A stretch of DNA of 64,000 nucleotides from Armillaria gallica (lineage: Eukaryota; Basidiomycota; Agaricomycetes; Agaricales; Physalacriaceae): contig JBANDB010000006.1 of NCBI GenBank assembly GCA_037576215.1, positions 5,642,001-5,706,000 of the forward strand, in the 5' to 3' direction. The translations under genes and the position numbers were made by a program. Shown here piece after piece: positions 37,101 to 47,032 of the stretch (position 1 is its first letter; every line of letters begins with the position of its first letter). The notes below the pieces were generated by a model that had not been told where the DNA came from, made no database searches, and was given only the letters and a program-made list of their open reading frames with translations.

Positions 37101-37677
37101 ATGGACCAATGATTTGCAGGAGCTGAATGCAAAGGATATGTCGTCAATGTATGGTTCAGTGATGGATTTACAGGAAACAGCGACAGAAGCCATAAACCCC
37201 GAGGACCAGCGTCAAAAGAAGAGAAAGTCCGAGAAGCACAAGGATAAGCCCAAGGATGTGTCATGGATCTGGCTGGCTGAGGGTAGTCTTGGGGAGCTTG
37301 GCAATGACTCGGATATCACAGGTACGTGTGCGGTTTTACCTGTATGAATAGTATATTAATGATGATTTTCAAGATGTATGTGTACACTGGCTGAGAAGCC
37401 GGGCATGTCTACTATGATGGGAGGAAGAGATTGCGCTGCTCCGCGAAGAGCAATGACGGGTCTTAGTGACCCTCCAGTATTGTGCCAAGTGGTGGGATGA
37501 GCAGAGGAGCGGGTGGGAGGGGCTTACAGCGGAAATTGCCGAAGGAGTGCGAGCATATGCGGCTCAGCAATGAGATGGACAGCTCAGTTTAGCGGAACAC
37601 TTTGCACGGAAGTGGCCCTGTGAATATCTAGACCCCCAGGATGATGATGAGGAATCCGACAACAATGTACGCAGTTA
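34140..37677 (+). pseudogene. KDZ (Kyakuja-Dileera-Zisupton) transposase with CxC-type zinc domain
   Basis: This is a multi-exon gene. In order it shows an N-terminal segment (IIPDSLIPQEFLYD), a cysteine cluster CARCQTGDPTYRCDSC...CQSCCLKDH (34,480-34,590), the core KWTG...VQIGH, and the catalytic region. That region has VLDANFRLKN (35,360), GVGDLQKGER, VSYDIACQWN (35,812), then PKLHAKAHK and GWTDGEGIKRTWAVVN (35,995). These are compatible with the D, D, E residues of the KDZ family. Helical segments follow, with a C-terminal exon 37374-37677 (IAEGVRAYAAQQ). Seven in-frame TGA codons (34758, 34842, 36886, 37087, 37415, 37454, 37571) break it. Each looks like a decayed arginine CGA. It is non-functional, so the element is non-autonomous today. 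Confidence 0.9.
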
Positions 37678-37941
37678 AATTTAGCATGATGTAATCAATA
37701 AAAAAAATATTTTTGTTGTATTACCGTTTTGGGTGGGAATGCTCTCTTTTTTGGGGGGGCCGCGAGAATGGCAATTTCGGCACGAAACAGTTTGTAGGCA
37801 AATGCCTGATATAGCAGAGCTTTGGGAGGCTGAATAGCAGGTGCTGGAGGTGAGCTGTGGCTGTGGTGATTGGCATGTCCTGAGGCTTCTGGTTGACTGC
37901 TGATTGGCATCACCAAAGCCTTTCCCCTGCGGCATAGGGTG

Positions 37942-40845
37942 CACCAGCCTAACTCGCCTTTTTAGTAAACTCCCCAAATCACCGTCGAGTTTGATATCAA
38001 AGACCCATTGTGTGTCTATCATCTTCATCCAAGGCTCCCGGGGTATTACCTCCCACACATCTCGTTCCTCCATTCTCCGAGTTTCCGCATCCATTGCTGG
38101 CACCCATAAATCTGGTTTCATCATTGCCTCGGCATAATGGGAAGGGGTCCATTTATTTTCAGGTTCAGGTAAGTTACTGATTTCTGATGCCTTCAGCACA
38201 ATGATATCTTCAGGGTCTTCATCATCTGGGACCAGCGGGAATTCAAGGTCATTCACCCAATCTTTACCTGCTTCCCTCGCATTCTCTTCATGTTTCAGGT
38301 ACTCGCTGGATTCAACTTGGGCATGAGACGGTTTTGGGACGTGTGTTGGATGTGTTCTTTCATCTGTTGGTCGATTGTGAATGGGAATTTGATTAGGAAT
38401 TGTTCGATCAGAGTTGGCCTTTGCTGTTGCAGGGTTCAATGTTGGGATTCGTGATGGACGTTCCAGTCTAGGTGGGGGATTTCCAAGCTGTGGTTGTGTA
38501 CTGTCCTCTGAATTATCCAGCAGGTTTACTATCTCCCCCTGAAGAGGCACAGTATGTGTTGGAATAAGCTCTTCAAACACCACATCACATGAAGTCGTGA
38601 TTTGGATGCCTGGGCCATCAAGCAGAACATGGTAAGTACCATGCCCTGCTAACCCCACCAAGCGACCTTTCAAACTTCGAGGTGCAAGCTTGCTTTCCCC
38701 TTTTGCTGCTGGTATTTTGACATAGCAAGGGCTCCCCCAGACTCGGAGAAATCCAATGGATTGGCGCTTTCCGGTCCAACGTTCCTCTGGGATTTCGCCT
38801 GGATGTCGCGTAGAAGGCAACAGATTCCTGACTTTTATTGCATAATCACATGCCTCAGCCCACCAACCATGAGACATCCCAGCCTCAATCAACATGATCC
38901 TTACAGTCCCGAACACAACCCCAAATGCACATTCAGCTACCCCATTTGCTGCAGATGAATATGGAGCCGTGAAGAGCAGAATAATTCCCCATTTTTCTGC
39001 CCAATCACGCCACAGTTTACAGTCAAACTCATTGTCGCAATGGATCTTCTTCAACTTCTTCCCCATTTGATGTTCCGCCATTGTTGTGAATGAATCCAAG
39101 GCTGACAGTGTCATTGTTGCATTCCTATCAGGCAAGAAATAAGCCTGACGACGTGATGATGAATCGTCTGTGAACTCCATTGCATATCGCGCACCACCAA
39201 TTGATCTAACCCGTGCAGGACCCCAAATATCCAGTGCAACAAGTGCTAGTAGTTCCGTTTCTGGTTTGACTATAGCATCGAATGGCCTCCTCTTCTGGTT
39301 TCCTACGATGCAGGGCTCGCATTTTCCAGGTAAGTCTGGTCCAGCTTTGACGTTAATCCCATCAACAAGGTTTCCATGCACCAGGGCCTTGATTCTGTTG
39401 ATTCCATGATGCACGAAGCACATGTGCCAAATTTCCATCGGCACAGCAACGTCTGTGGACCTTGCTGTAAGGGCTTGATGCTTCTCGGCATGAAGCAACG
39501 TCCCATTTATGGCATATAGGTCCCCACTTAACTCCCTGGTAAATTTTTCTTCCCCATCTGGCGCCACGAAGCTCACTCTTCCCTTCCCATACATTACACT
39601 CCAGCCGTCTTTATCCAGACGCGATACAGATACGAGGTTTGCTAAAATATCTGGGCAATGGAGAGCCTTTTCCAGCATGATAATGTTCCTCTTATCTGTT
39701 TCGAAGGCGACAGTCCCAATTCCAGCAATATTCAAGTTCACTCCAGCTTTCAAAGAACCACCAGCGTAATCCTTGAGGGGAATATAGTTGGAGAATGCAA
39801 CTCTCTGTTTGATGAAGTGCGTAGTCGCACCCAAGTCACTAAATAACTTGGACGAGTCTAACCCTCCCATTCCTTTAGCTATCAAAGTTTGATCAACTTT
39901 TAGGGTTACGCCATCTTTCTCCATGCTGTTGCCTGTACCACCACTCGCATGCAGGGCGAATACGGATGTTGATACACCTGTAACTGGATCCACAGTAACT
40001 GTTGACTGTGCTAAGTTGGCATAGGAAGATGGTAACGGTGTGTCGCGTTTTCCTTTCCACCACAGCGGGTATTGGCCTTGTTTTCCTCCTCCAATCTTCC
40101 AACACTCCTCTATCGTGTGGCCAATACCTTTGCAGTTTTCGTTCGCCTCATGGGATTTCCCATTGGATGGCCTCTGTTCATGGTGGTTCATTGTGTTGAG
40201 GCTCTGAATCTGCTGTGCAAGCGCCGTGATTGAAGCATGCAAGGCTTGATTCAACAGATCCATAGACGTGGAATTGGTAGGACGGCCACCACGTTCGGCA
40301 ACTCTATCACCGTGCGCAGAGAGGCGAGCCACTATTTTGATGATATCCTTCTCGCCATGTAATGTGCTGATGACAGGATCCCACGACTTGGGGAATGAAT
40401 CAATCAAGATTGTCGCAAAGTTATCGCTGTTGATCCCGGCTCCAGCATTGTTCACCTCTTTCAATAAACGCCTCATCTTTTCAACATGTCCACCATCACC
40501 TGTGACCTTTTCTCCATCTTGGAACCTCGCCGCTCTCAGTACGTCCTCTCTCCTCTTTTGAATGATATCAGAATGGGCTCCATATTCCTTTTGTAGTTTG
40601 TCCCATGCCTCATATGCTTTGCCTCGGGGATTGAGGCCAAAACCAAATGGGTCTGTGACATTTCGAATGATGGATGAGAGTGCTGCACTCTCGCGTTGGG
40701 CATATTCATGGTCCAATGGAGTGAGGCTAGTCAATCCCATGGCCGGTAAGGGAAGGAGGTTCAGTGCTTGAGGCGAGACTTTATTCTCCCAGTAGTTTAC
40801 GAGACCATGTGGACCTCCCTCCGCAATCATCATCATCTCCCACAA
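37942..40845 (-). pseudogene. Ty1/copia gag-protease-integrase-RT N-terminal part
   Basis: One frame is open from 40845 until it runs into the KDZ insert (it ends at 37681 inside KDZ). Order: gag (KAYEAWDKLQKEYG), an incomplete zinc knuckle (CKGIGHTIEECW, first Cys missing), protease with DLG at the active site instead of DSG, integrase H-H-C-C (WHMCFVHHG, CEPC), D at LDIWGP, IHCDNEF, and NGVAEC, then the RT start (DTQWVFDIKLDGD). The DLG, and C for R after the catalytic E, each fit one C-to-T change at CpG (TCG to TTG; CGT to TGT). The first methionine used is 40845. There are no stops, unlike the downstream half. Confidence 0.92.
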
Positions 40846-41113
40846 AGCCTAATTTTCGCCATTGAATTTTTCATCAGCCTCGAGCTTGAAAGGTAACACT
40901 TGGGACATCGAAGTCATTGACATATCTTAGCGAAAGAATTTTTTTAGGGGTCTGATTCTGTTAGTTTCCAAGTGACATGGTACGAGGGCCAAAGTCTATG
41001 GTCCCAAGCTTTCGCTTTATGGTTCGATAGTAGGTTTCTTGAGTCTTTAATAAATTCGAGTGCTGTTGTCCAGATCACAATCAACGAGGTTAAGCACAAC
41101 GGGGCTGCATAAC

Positions 41114-41177
41114 CTGTTAATAAACAACGAGCTCAGTCTTCACCCGAATGGTTGTAAAAGACTGAATTGAATGTACC
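41114..41177 (-). repeat. Truncated tandem copy of the copia LTR edge
   Basis: TGTTAATAAACAACGAGC followed by TCAGTCTTCACCCGAATGG and the rest of a hairpin repeats the LTR's outer end, with about 50 bp missing from the middle. It lies between the 5' LTR and the internal region. The sequence next to it (minus-strand GGTTATGCAGCCCCG) is where a primer-binding site would be expected. Confidence 0.75.
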
Positions 41178-41383
41178 TGTTAATAAACAATGAGCTACAT
41201 AGTTATAAGCATTGTATCAATGCAAGAAGTAAGTAAAAGCGTACCTCAGTCTTCACCCGAATGGTTGTAAAAGACTGAGGTACGATGGGGATGAAAAATG
41301 AAATAAGCTACTGATGAAACACTTGACTATAAATAGGGAGACTCCGAAGGTCCGACAATGGGCATTGACTGAACCTCTCGACA
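41178..41383 (-). repeat. Ty1/copia 5' LTR
   Basis: 206 bp, TGTTAATAAAC...CTCGACA, matching 24531-24736 with about six transitions. It has four fewer and one more CpG than the 3' LTR. It abuts the TSD GTACC at 41384. Confidence 0.95.
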
Positions 41384-41388
41384 GTACC

Positions 41389-42338
41389 GTGACCAGTTTG
41401 GTCCAGGCATCAAGATCGTTGCATTCTTGAATTTCTGGGATGTTGTGGATGGCATCCTGGAGGGGCTTCGAGATATGGCCGCATAGGTTGGAAAGGAAAA
41501 TGTTATTGGTAATGAATTCAGGGTAGCTAGCAAGCAAGCCATTACGCCCATGGAGATGCTCAATCCAGTCAATAAAAATAGTGCCTGGAGTCATCATCTC
41601 CTGCCAGATCTCGTTGGCAAGGTCCTTTTTCCAAGTTGAAGGTAGGAAGTGGTCATGAAAGGCTGTCATGAAGTCTGGGAAGGAGAGTTGGGTTAGGCGA
41701 GGCTCGTTTTGCTTGAACCAAGTAACTGCTGCCAAGTTTTCTGAGAGGCCATCAACGAAATTAGACAAGATGTCTGGGAGGGCTATGCCCTTCTGCTGTT
41801 GTCTGCATACGTATGCAATACCTATGTCGGCATAGCAGCTCATCGTCTGTGGGTCACGAAGATGTCCTGGCCCGATAGTAGGTGGCTGTCTACTGCTGTG
41901 AGACAGTACGCAAGCTGCTTGGTCTGAGGAGGAGGAGGACATGGTGATGGGCGATTTCATTTGTATGGGGCTAGACGAGTAGTAATCTGATGATGAGTCC
42001 AAGATGACGTGACGTCTAGGCGAAGTCTTTGGGGTAGTTCCTGGTTCCAGTGGGAGAGTGGGGTTAACGGGGGAACAAATACGTGGGGATCGAGGGGAAT
42101 TTCTGGGGGTTTTATCACCGGTGAGATTCTCATCAAGCGAAGCAGAGGACTGAAGGCTGGGGAAGGCTGGTATGATAGGCATGAATGCGACGCTGGGATT
42201 TAATACGTGAGCTACAGTGTCTTCATCTTCTTCAGTAATGGTATCAGGAACTGCGACGGATACTGAGATTGAGCGGGAACAACATGTACTGGATGCGGGA
42301 GAAGGTATAGCATGGCCTGACGTCGTATAAAACAACAA
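41389..42338 (-). pseudogene. Ty3/gypsy gag (N-terminal and central part)
   Basis: The frame starts at ATG 42338, about 210 bp inside the 5' LTR. It begins with a Ser/Pro-rich region and then a retrotransposon-gag-like helical domain (FPDFMTAFHDHFLPSTWKKD, GTIFIDWIEHLHGRNG, LSNLCGHISKPLQDAI). It is cut at 41388 by the copia element after codons for KLVTV and resumes in the same frame at 24525 (QDDKLHCKRKELE...). It has no stops of its own. Confidence 0.88.
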
Positions 42339-42551
42339 TCAGCAGGTAATCTTCAAAAAACAAGTAGAGATTTGACCTGGCAGACAAGTAAGGGCAGGCA
42401 CAGGCATGGGTGTGGACTGGTGGGAACTGGAAGACATGCTGGCAACTGGCAAAAGGACGGCGGTCGACGTGTGGACCTAGGCATCCCTTTCTTCAAGGGC
42501 AATAAGGCTTTTGGTAGCGGAGATAGCATAGTTCGGTCGTAAAAAAAAAAG

Positions 42552-42805
42552 TGTAACCTCACTCTGTGTAGGAGTGAGACCACTAAAGGCAGTCACACAG
42601 GAAGATACGAGGAACAACGTGTATTGAGAAAGTGAAGAGGAATGCAGTCGGCTATGTAGCGGGAGTGGGAGGATGGTGGTGGTCAGAGGATAAGGAAGGA
42701 ACGTACGAACATGGCTATATGTGTGAGTACGTGACGTCTAGTAAACTACAATGCAATCAGAGTGATGATGTGAGTAATGTACGCATAGTAAGCAGCATGC
42801 TTACA
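42552..42805 (-). repeat. Ty3/gypsy 5' LTR
   Basis: 254 bp, beginning TGTAACCTCACTC and ending GCATGCTTACA. About nine CpG sites of the other LTR are TpG or CpA here, suggesting that this LTR, which carries the promoter, was the preferential target of methylation-linked decay. Confidence 0.95.
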
Positions 42806-44036
42806 ACAGGCTTAGAGAAATTCTCCCATCTTACATCCACCGAGCAAGGAGATCTCCGGCTGTTCACCACTCAGGCTGTTACAAACCTCCACAAGCTCTT
42901 GTTGTCTTACTGGATAGATCGTCATAGCCCTTTGGTTCCAATCCTTGTCCAAATCATCATTAAAAATACAGCACTTTCCTACTTGGAGCTCGACAATGGG
43001 GCCAATGACAAATCCAATGAATCTTTCAACACACTCTTATCTGGAATACCAGACAATGTTTCACTACCACTTTCGCACCTAGTCTTGGGATCATTTGATG
43101 TCACTGTCAATAATAGGCTGATGGATCATTTTCATTCCCTCACAGAGCTGCGACTGGGCAAAGCTACTTCCTTCGTCATCAACGACAGAAAACATATTCC
43201 AGATATCTGGACTGCTCTTCAGGTCAATTCAATATATCTAAAGAGCATCTCAATCCCTAGTTCGCATGTATCATTTCAATTGATGGAGTATATGAACTCG
43301 TACTGCAGACTGGAGGAGCTAGAACTCCAGCATTTCTCGCATCCTATCCAGAATCATACAGCCTCCCAGTATGAGATTGAGCTTGCAGAAACGCTCTTTT
43401 CCTCAGTCATCCCAAAGCATTCCGGGTCTCTCAATACACTGATGATATTCTCCCATTTGGAGTGTCCATGGCAATTCTCTGTAACGTGTTCTGCTGTCCT
43501 CATGCAATGCCACTCTCTAGTCAAGCTTGTGTGTGTGGAGCATGGTGCATCAGAGTGGAGAACCTGTAAAGAAATGACTTACTATGGAGCAGAGATCACC
43601 GTGCCTACCCCTGGGCCAGCAATGAATACCCGCAACGTTGTCCGTGATATGGTGAGTTCACATTATTTGCATGCCTGAGCCATCTGATGACTATTCCACA
43701 TAGGAGTCTCTCGTTCGCATGGCAGAAAGCCTACCCTCGTTGGAAGGACTCTGGATTTCCATGGAAAGTATAACACTAGCAAGCATGGGCGTCAACGACT
43801 CCCATCCAAGAGCACTCGAGTACATCAATAATTTCAGACTCCCGGATCATTACACTGCTCTTCAATATGGATTGGACAAGGTCACGCCTGAACAACGGGA
43901 GCACCCCTTGAAGATATTTGTAGGAGCTCAGGTCTACGTGGCACAGGACAGTGCATGGATTCAAAAATCCAATGGACCATCAAGAGGAAGGGATGTCAGT
44001 TATTCGGAGTCTGCGGCCCTAAGTTGGGGGTTCTGA
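42806..44036 (+). pseudogene. F-box/LRR gene, 3' part
   Basis: Coding resumes after the TSD in the frame left at 15791 (codons H-T-G-L-E-K-F across the repaired site). Exon 3 runs to 43651, a 52-nt intron 43652-43703 (GTGAGT...CACATAG) follows, and the last exon is 43704-44036. It contains leucine-rich-repeat-like stretches (LSHLVLGSFDV, LTELRLGKAT, CRLEELELQHF, LPSLEGLWISM). No stops occur in this half. Read alone it could start only at an ATG derived from the LTR (42632), which would give a chimeric protein; that is unlikely but possible. Confidence 0.75.
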
Positions 44037-45584
44037 TTGGTTGGCAGTGAGTTCATAAGCATGCTTTGCGAACATAATATACTGAAATCAAGCATTGCAG
44101 GACAATAAATGAGAAATGTAGTTGCATGTTATAGGATCCACTACCGTTGTATTCTATCAAAGGAAATACTATTCTTGCATCGAGAGTCCCAGGAAATTTC
44201 TTGTCTTTTTGCATGAGGTACTAACATTTCTTTCTCTTCCTTTCCATGCCATATTCTAACATAAGAAACTGTGAAGCCCGCCATTGACGGCACCCAAGCA
44301 CGCCAAACTGACAATGAGCTCACACTATATCAAGACACCCTCAGCCGGACCTTGTTACATCAAGGATCTAAGCTGATGAGTTGGACCTTCAGTTTAGCTT
44401 GATGGCCTTGGTAGAGGAAAATACCATGCCAGAGTGTACCAGTTTAGATTTCTGAATATATTCCAAATCAATCTCGAAGCTGGACAGTGGACAGTATTTC
44501 AATGAAACAAAGCGTGTAAATACCATGACACCAGGTCCTCATATCCTGCTCAACATAACCACCAGCACAGAAGTCTATACCAGACATTCTATTTCTTTGA
44601 CAGCCACTTATCTGTTACACCCCGCCTCATCACAAAGTTCCTCGTTTCCACGCCAGGAAGTGCAGGAATGGATCAAGCTATGATTGGTGTGATCCTCTCT
44701 CAAATCGACCATGCACAAATTGATGAAGTAGCTGGCAAAATGATCAACAAGCGAGGCAGGAGAAGAGGAGCTGTGATTTCCCAATGGCAGGACTTGCAGT
44801 ATGACTGACAATGGACACAGGAACTTGAGAACACGCATACACGGGTCGCTTAGAGGATGTCATGAGGACTATGTTTGTCTTTCGTATCCAGAGGCGTTAT
44901 TAACACCCTTCATTTGAAAAACGCCTACCAGAACAAGGTGTCAGACACAGACAAGAATTCAAGCGGATATGATTACATACCATAGATTACTTCCCATACA
45001 ACATCCATATTTACTGAGCAACTTGATATCTTTGTGCAGGGAGGCAAGTACAGGGCAGATCGCTGATGATGGAAGCCATAAATGCTGGCTTGACCATAAT
45101 GATGGGAACCTTCTCCTCCCTGGTAGATGGTCCCTCATAGTACAGTCTTCATATCTGTCGAATGTCCAGGCTGTAGCTCCTGATGAATGGAGTCAGACAG
45201 AAGTGTGCGAAAGCATGGTATGAACTGGCATAATGTGTTGCAAGTGTGAAAAGTAGTATTGAAATAGGCGCTGTGTACCACTGATGGAGGGTTTGGAGGA
45301 TGTCAATCAAGCACCACCTTTTCTTTTGTCTTTCATAATGGATATCATTATGATAATGATTGTGCTATCAATGTCTCAAGTCAGAACAAAGATCTGCAAT
45401 AATCGACCTCTGACTTTTTACATCTACTTGAGCCAGGAGGCAGCCTTGGATGATGGCTCGCATTAACATCCTTCTGAGTCTCCTGAGCGACGTGTCAGAC
45501 TGAGACATGCATGCCACATAGGAGGCAAAGTACGCAGATAACGAGGTTGATGCATGACCGCTGGTACAACACAAGCCTATCAAG
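44037..45584. other. No recognisable gene
   Basis: Scattered short frames on both strands (for example 44969-45223 plus, 45284-45466 plus) show no domain, and stops interrupt any longer reading. A phrase near 45060 (GATGATGG followed by an acidic/tryptophan-rich translation) partly recurs near 45450. This may be the decayed continuation of the gene at 45585-47032. Confidence 0.35.
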
Positions 45585-47032
45585 GCGAAAATAAGCTGGA
45601 GCATTTGAAAAGTAAGAGAAAGGAAGAGACCTTGATATGCAGATTAGTATAAGACCCGACATCAAAGGGACAAGATACATACCATACAAAAATGTTCTCC
45701 TCAGCGTATTTCATCAGCCAGATCGACAGCCACCAGGTCTTCTGAATGTCTGAGAATACATCAATGTTGTGGTTGAAGCGGACCTTGCAGGAAGGAAGTA
45801 TTGGACTCAATGCATAACCTTGGTGTTCACTCAACTTCTGAATGTGAACAATTCTCAAGTCATCACTGCGCCACACAAGCACTCAGAGAACATCTCTGGC
45901 AAGTAGTCAATGTTAGCCCAGTAAACGTTACTTGAGGCTGTAAAGAGAAGTAATGCGCAAGGAAGAGAATGAGAACTCACAGATACTAGTAAGTCCAAGA
46001 GCTGAGGCTGTGTGCTGCTCTCCGACTCCCTTAGCACCACAATGGAAATACTCCTGGGCTGAAGGAAGCAGGAATGACTGTTTAGCATGCTTGCTAGCTC
46101 GAGCACCATCCTTGCTGAAAGACCTGGTGGAAGTTGGCTAAGCCACTTAATGAGTTAGAGAAGGAACATAGGGTGCAATTGAGAGAAGACTTACATGGGC
46201 TTTCTCAGGGCAATCTGCAGAAGGATGACTATTGACACCACAACAGGTGCAGCCAGAAGGCTCCTCCTAAAGCAAGAATCATTTAGTGAGGGGGATATCA
46301 GAGTAACAAGAGGATATCCTACCTTGGAAGGTTTCTTGCACTTCTCACTGACTGCAGCATCATTACCCTTTGTCTTGGTGAACTTGAGAGACTTGGAAGC
46401 CTTGGCATTCTCATTATCAATGACCATCTTGAAGAGATTGGCAGTCAGAATGTCAAGCAAAGAGTGCGGAGACTGTGCATACTTTAATGGACTCAGCCTT
46501 GGAATCAGAATTGGCAGCTACCTTGTCTTGGTCATCATACTCCTCGTCAGACTCACTCTCAATAGTAGTGCATGAATGATGGGTAGAGCAACCTTTTCCC
46601 TTGCTTCAAGTAGTAGCACCAGTCTAACATAGCATGCATAAGGAAAACAATGAGAAAAAGATACAAGGATAAAAACTTACAGGCTTGGATTCATGATGTG
46701 GACCAGTAGGCACAGAGGGAGCACTAGCACCTCCATCGTTGACCTGACTGCGCTTGCTCTGAACCCACCCTGTAATAGTCTTAAGCACCTTATGGATAGG
46801 TTGCTTTGATGCATTAGTATGAAACTCCTTCTTGACAGTGGTACGAGCACGAAAGACAGATTCTTTGAGGTCCTTGTCTTTGGCCAACTCGACCTTGTAA
46901 TGTTCAAGATGGGACTGTAAATGCGAGAAGTCAATCATAAGAATAACCAAGCACACAAAGATGCACAGTATACTCCTGGAGCTGATCTAGATGATCATTT
47001 GTGGTAGTAGCAGGATCCTTGCAAAGAGACAT
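45585..47032 (-). pseudogene. Decayed multi-exon gene with CCHC zinc knuckle
   Basis: The start is ATG 47032 (MSLCKDPATTTND). An exon encoding KVELAKDKDLKESVFRARTT and PIHKVLKTITGWVQSKRS lies near 46917-46680. Further exons near 46637-46490, 46439-46325 and 46265-46198 follow; the last holds the knuckle CTCCGVNSHPSADC (C-x2-C-x4-H-x4-C). An exon near 46100-45975 contains EYFHCGAKGVGEQHTASALG, and one near 45860-45690 contains TWWLSIWLMKYAEENIFVW. Introns are about 50-60 nt. A TGA at 46606-46608 (likely CGA before) breaks the frame. A zinc knuckle suggests nucleic-acid binding, perhaps a domesticated or TE-derived gene. The family is not recognised, and the lower exons are uncertain. Confidence 0.45.

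Larger units (their letters stand above)
26159..37941 (+). mobile_element. KDZ-type DNA transposon, 11.8 kb, with cargo genes
   Basis: The element is flanked by the direct 8-mer CACCAGCC (26151-26158 and 37942-37949) and lies in the copia RT. Joining the two flanks with one TSD copy gives codons reading R-R-V-R-L-V-V-K-G-F-S-Q, a normal RT motif, which fixes the borders. The ends show weak inverted similarity (ATGCTGTAGG...TTTGGT against ATGCCGCAGG...TTTGGT). Inside are a KDZ transposase (about 34140-37677, plus) and at least five other genes on both strands. KDZ elements of Agaricomycetes are known to be long and to carry extra genes. I found no TET/JBP-like gene in this one. Confidence 0.88.
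24531..41383 (-). mobile_element. Ty1/copia LTR retrotransposon nested in the gypsy element
   Basis: It has 206-bp LTRs (TGTTA...CTCGACA) with a perfect 5-bp TSD GTACC (24526-24530 and 41384-41388), and lies in the gag gene of the gypsy. It is read on the minus strand: 5' LTR at 41178-41383, long gag-pro-int-RT frame from 40845, 3' LTR at 24531-24736 preceded by the purine tract TTCAGGGGGAG (24737-24747). Without its own insert it is about 5.06 kb. The KDZ element at 26159-37941 splits its RT. Gypsy gag reads through in frame if the copia and one TSD are removed. Confidence 0.95.
15792..42805 (-). mobile_element. Ty3/gypsy chromovirus-type LTR retrotransposon, interrupted by nested inserts
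   Basis: The element has LTRs of 254 bp at each end (TGTAA...TTACA) and a perfect 5-bp target-site duplication ACAGG (15787-15791 and 42806-42810). It runs on the minus strand: 5' LTR at 42552-42805, gag from 42338, then protease, RT, RNase H, integrase and chromodomain, and a purine-rich tract just inside the 3' LTR at 16046-16055. Without the inserts it would be about 6.1 kb. It is interrupted by a DNA transposon (16938-20972) and a copia element (24531-41383). No tRNA primer-binding site next to the 5' LTR was recognised. Pol carries several premature stops, so it is dead. Confidence 0.95.

Noticed and set aside
37681..37941. C-terminal tail of the copia frame (37681-37941)
   Set aside because: These codons lie inside the KDZ element end; the real copia RT continues at 26150.
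42632..43678. A 348-codon frame starting inside the gypsy LTR, as a stand-alone gene
   Set aside because: Its first 58 codons are LTR sequence. The frame is the F-box/LRR exon entered from the retrotransposon, not a native start.
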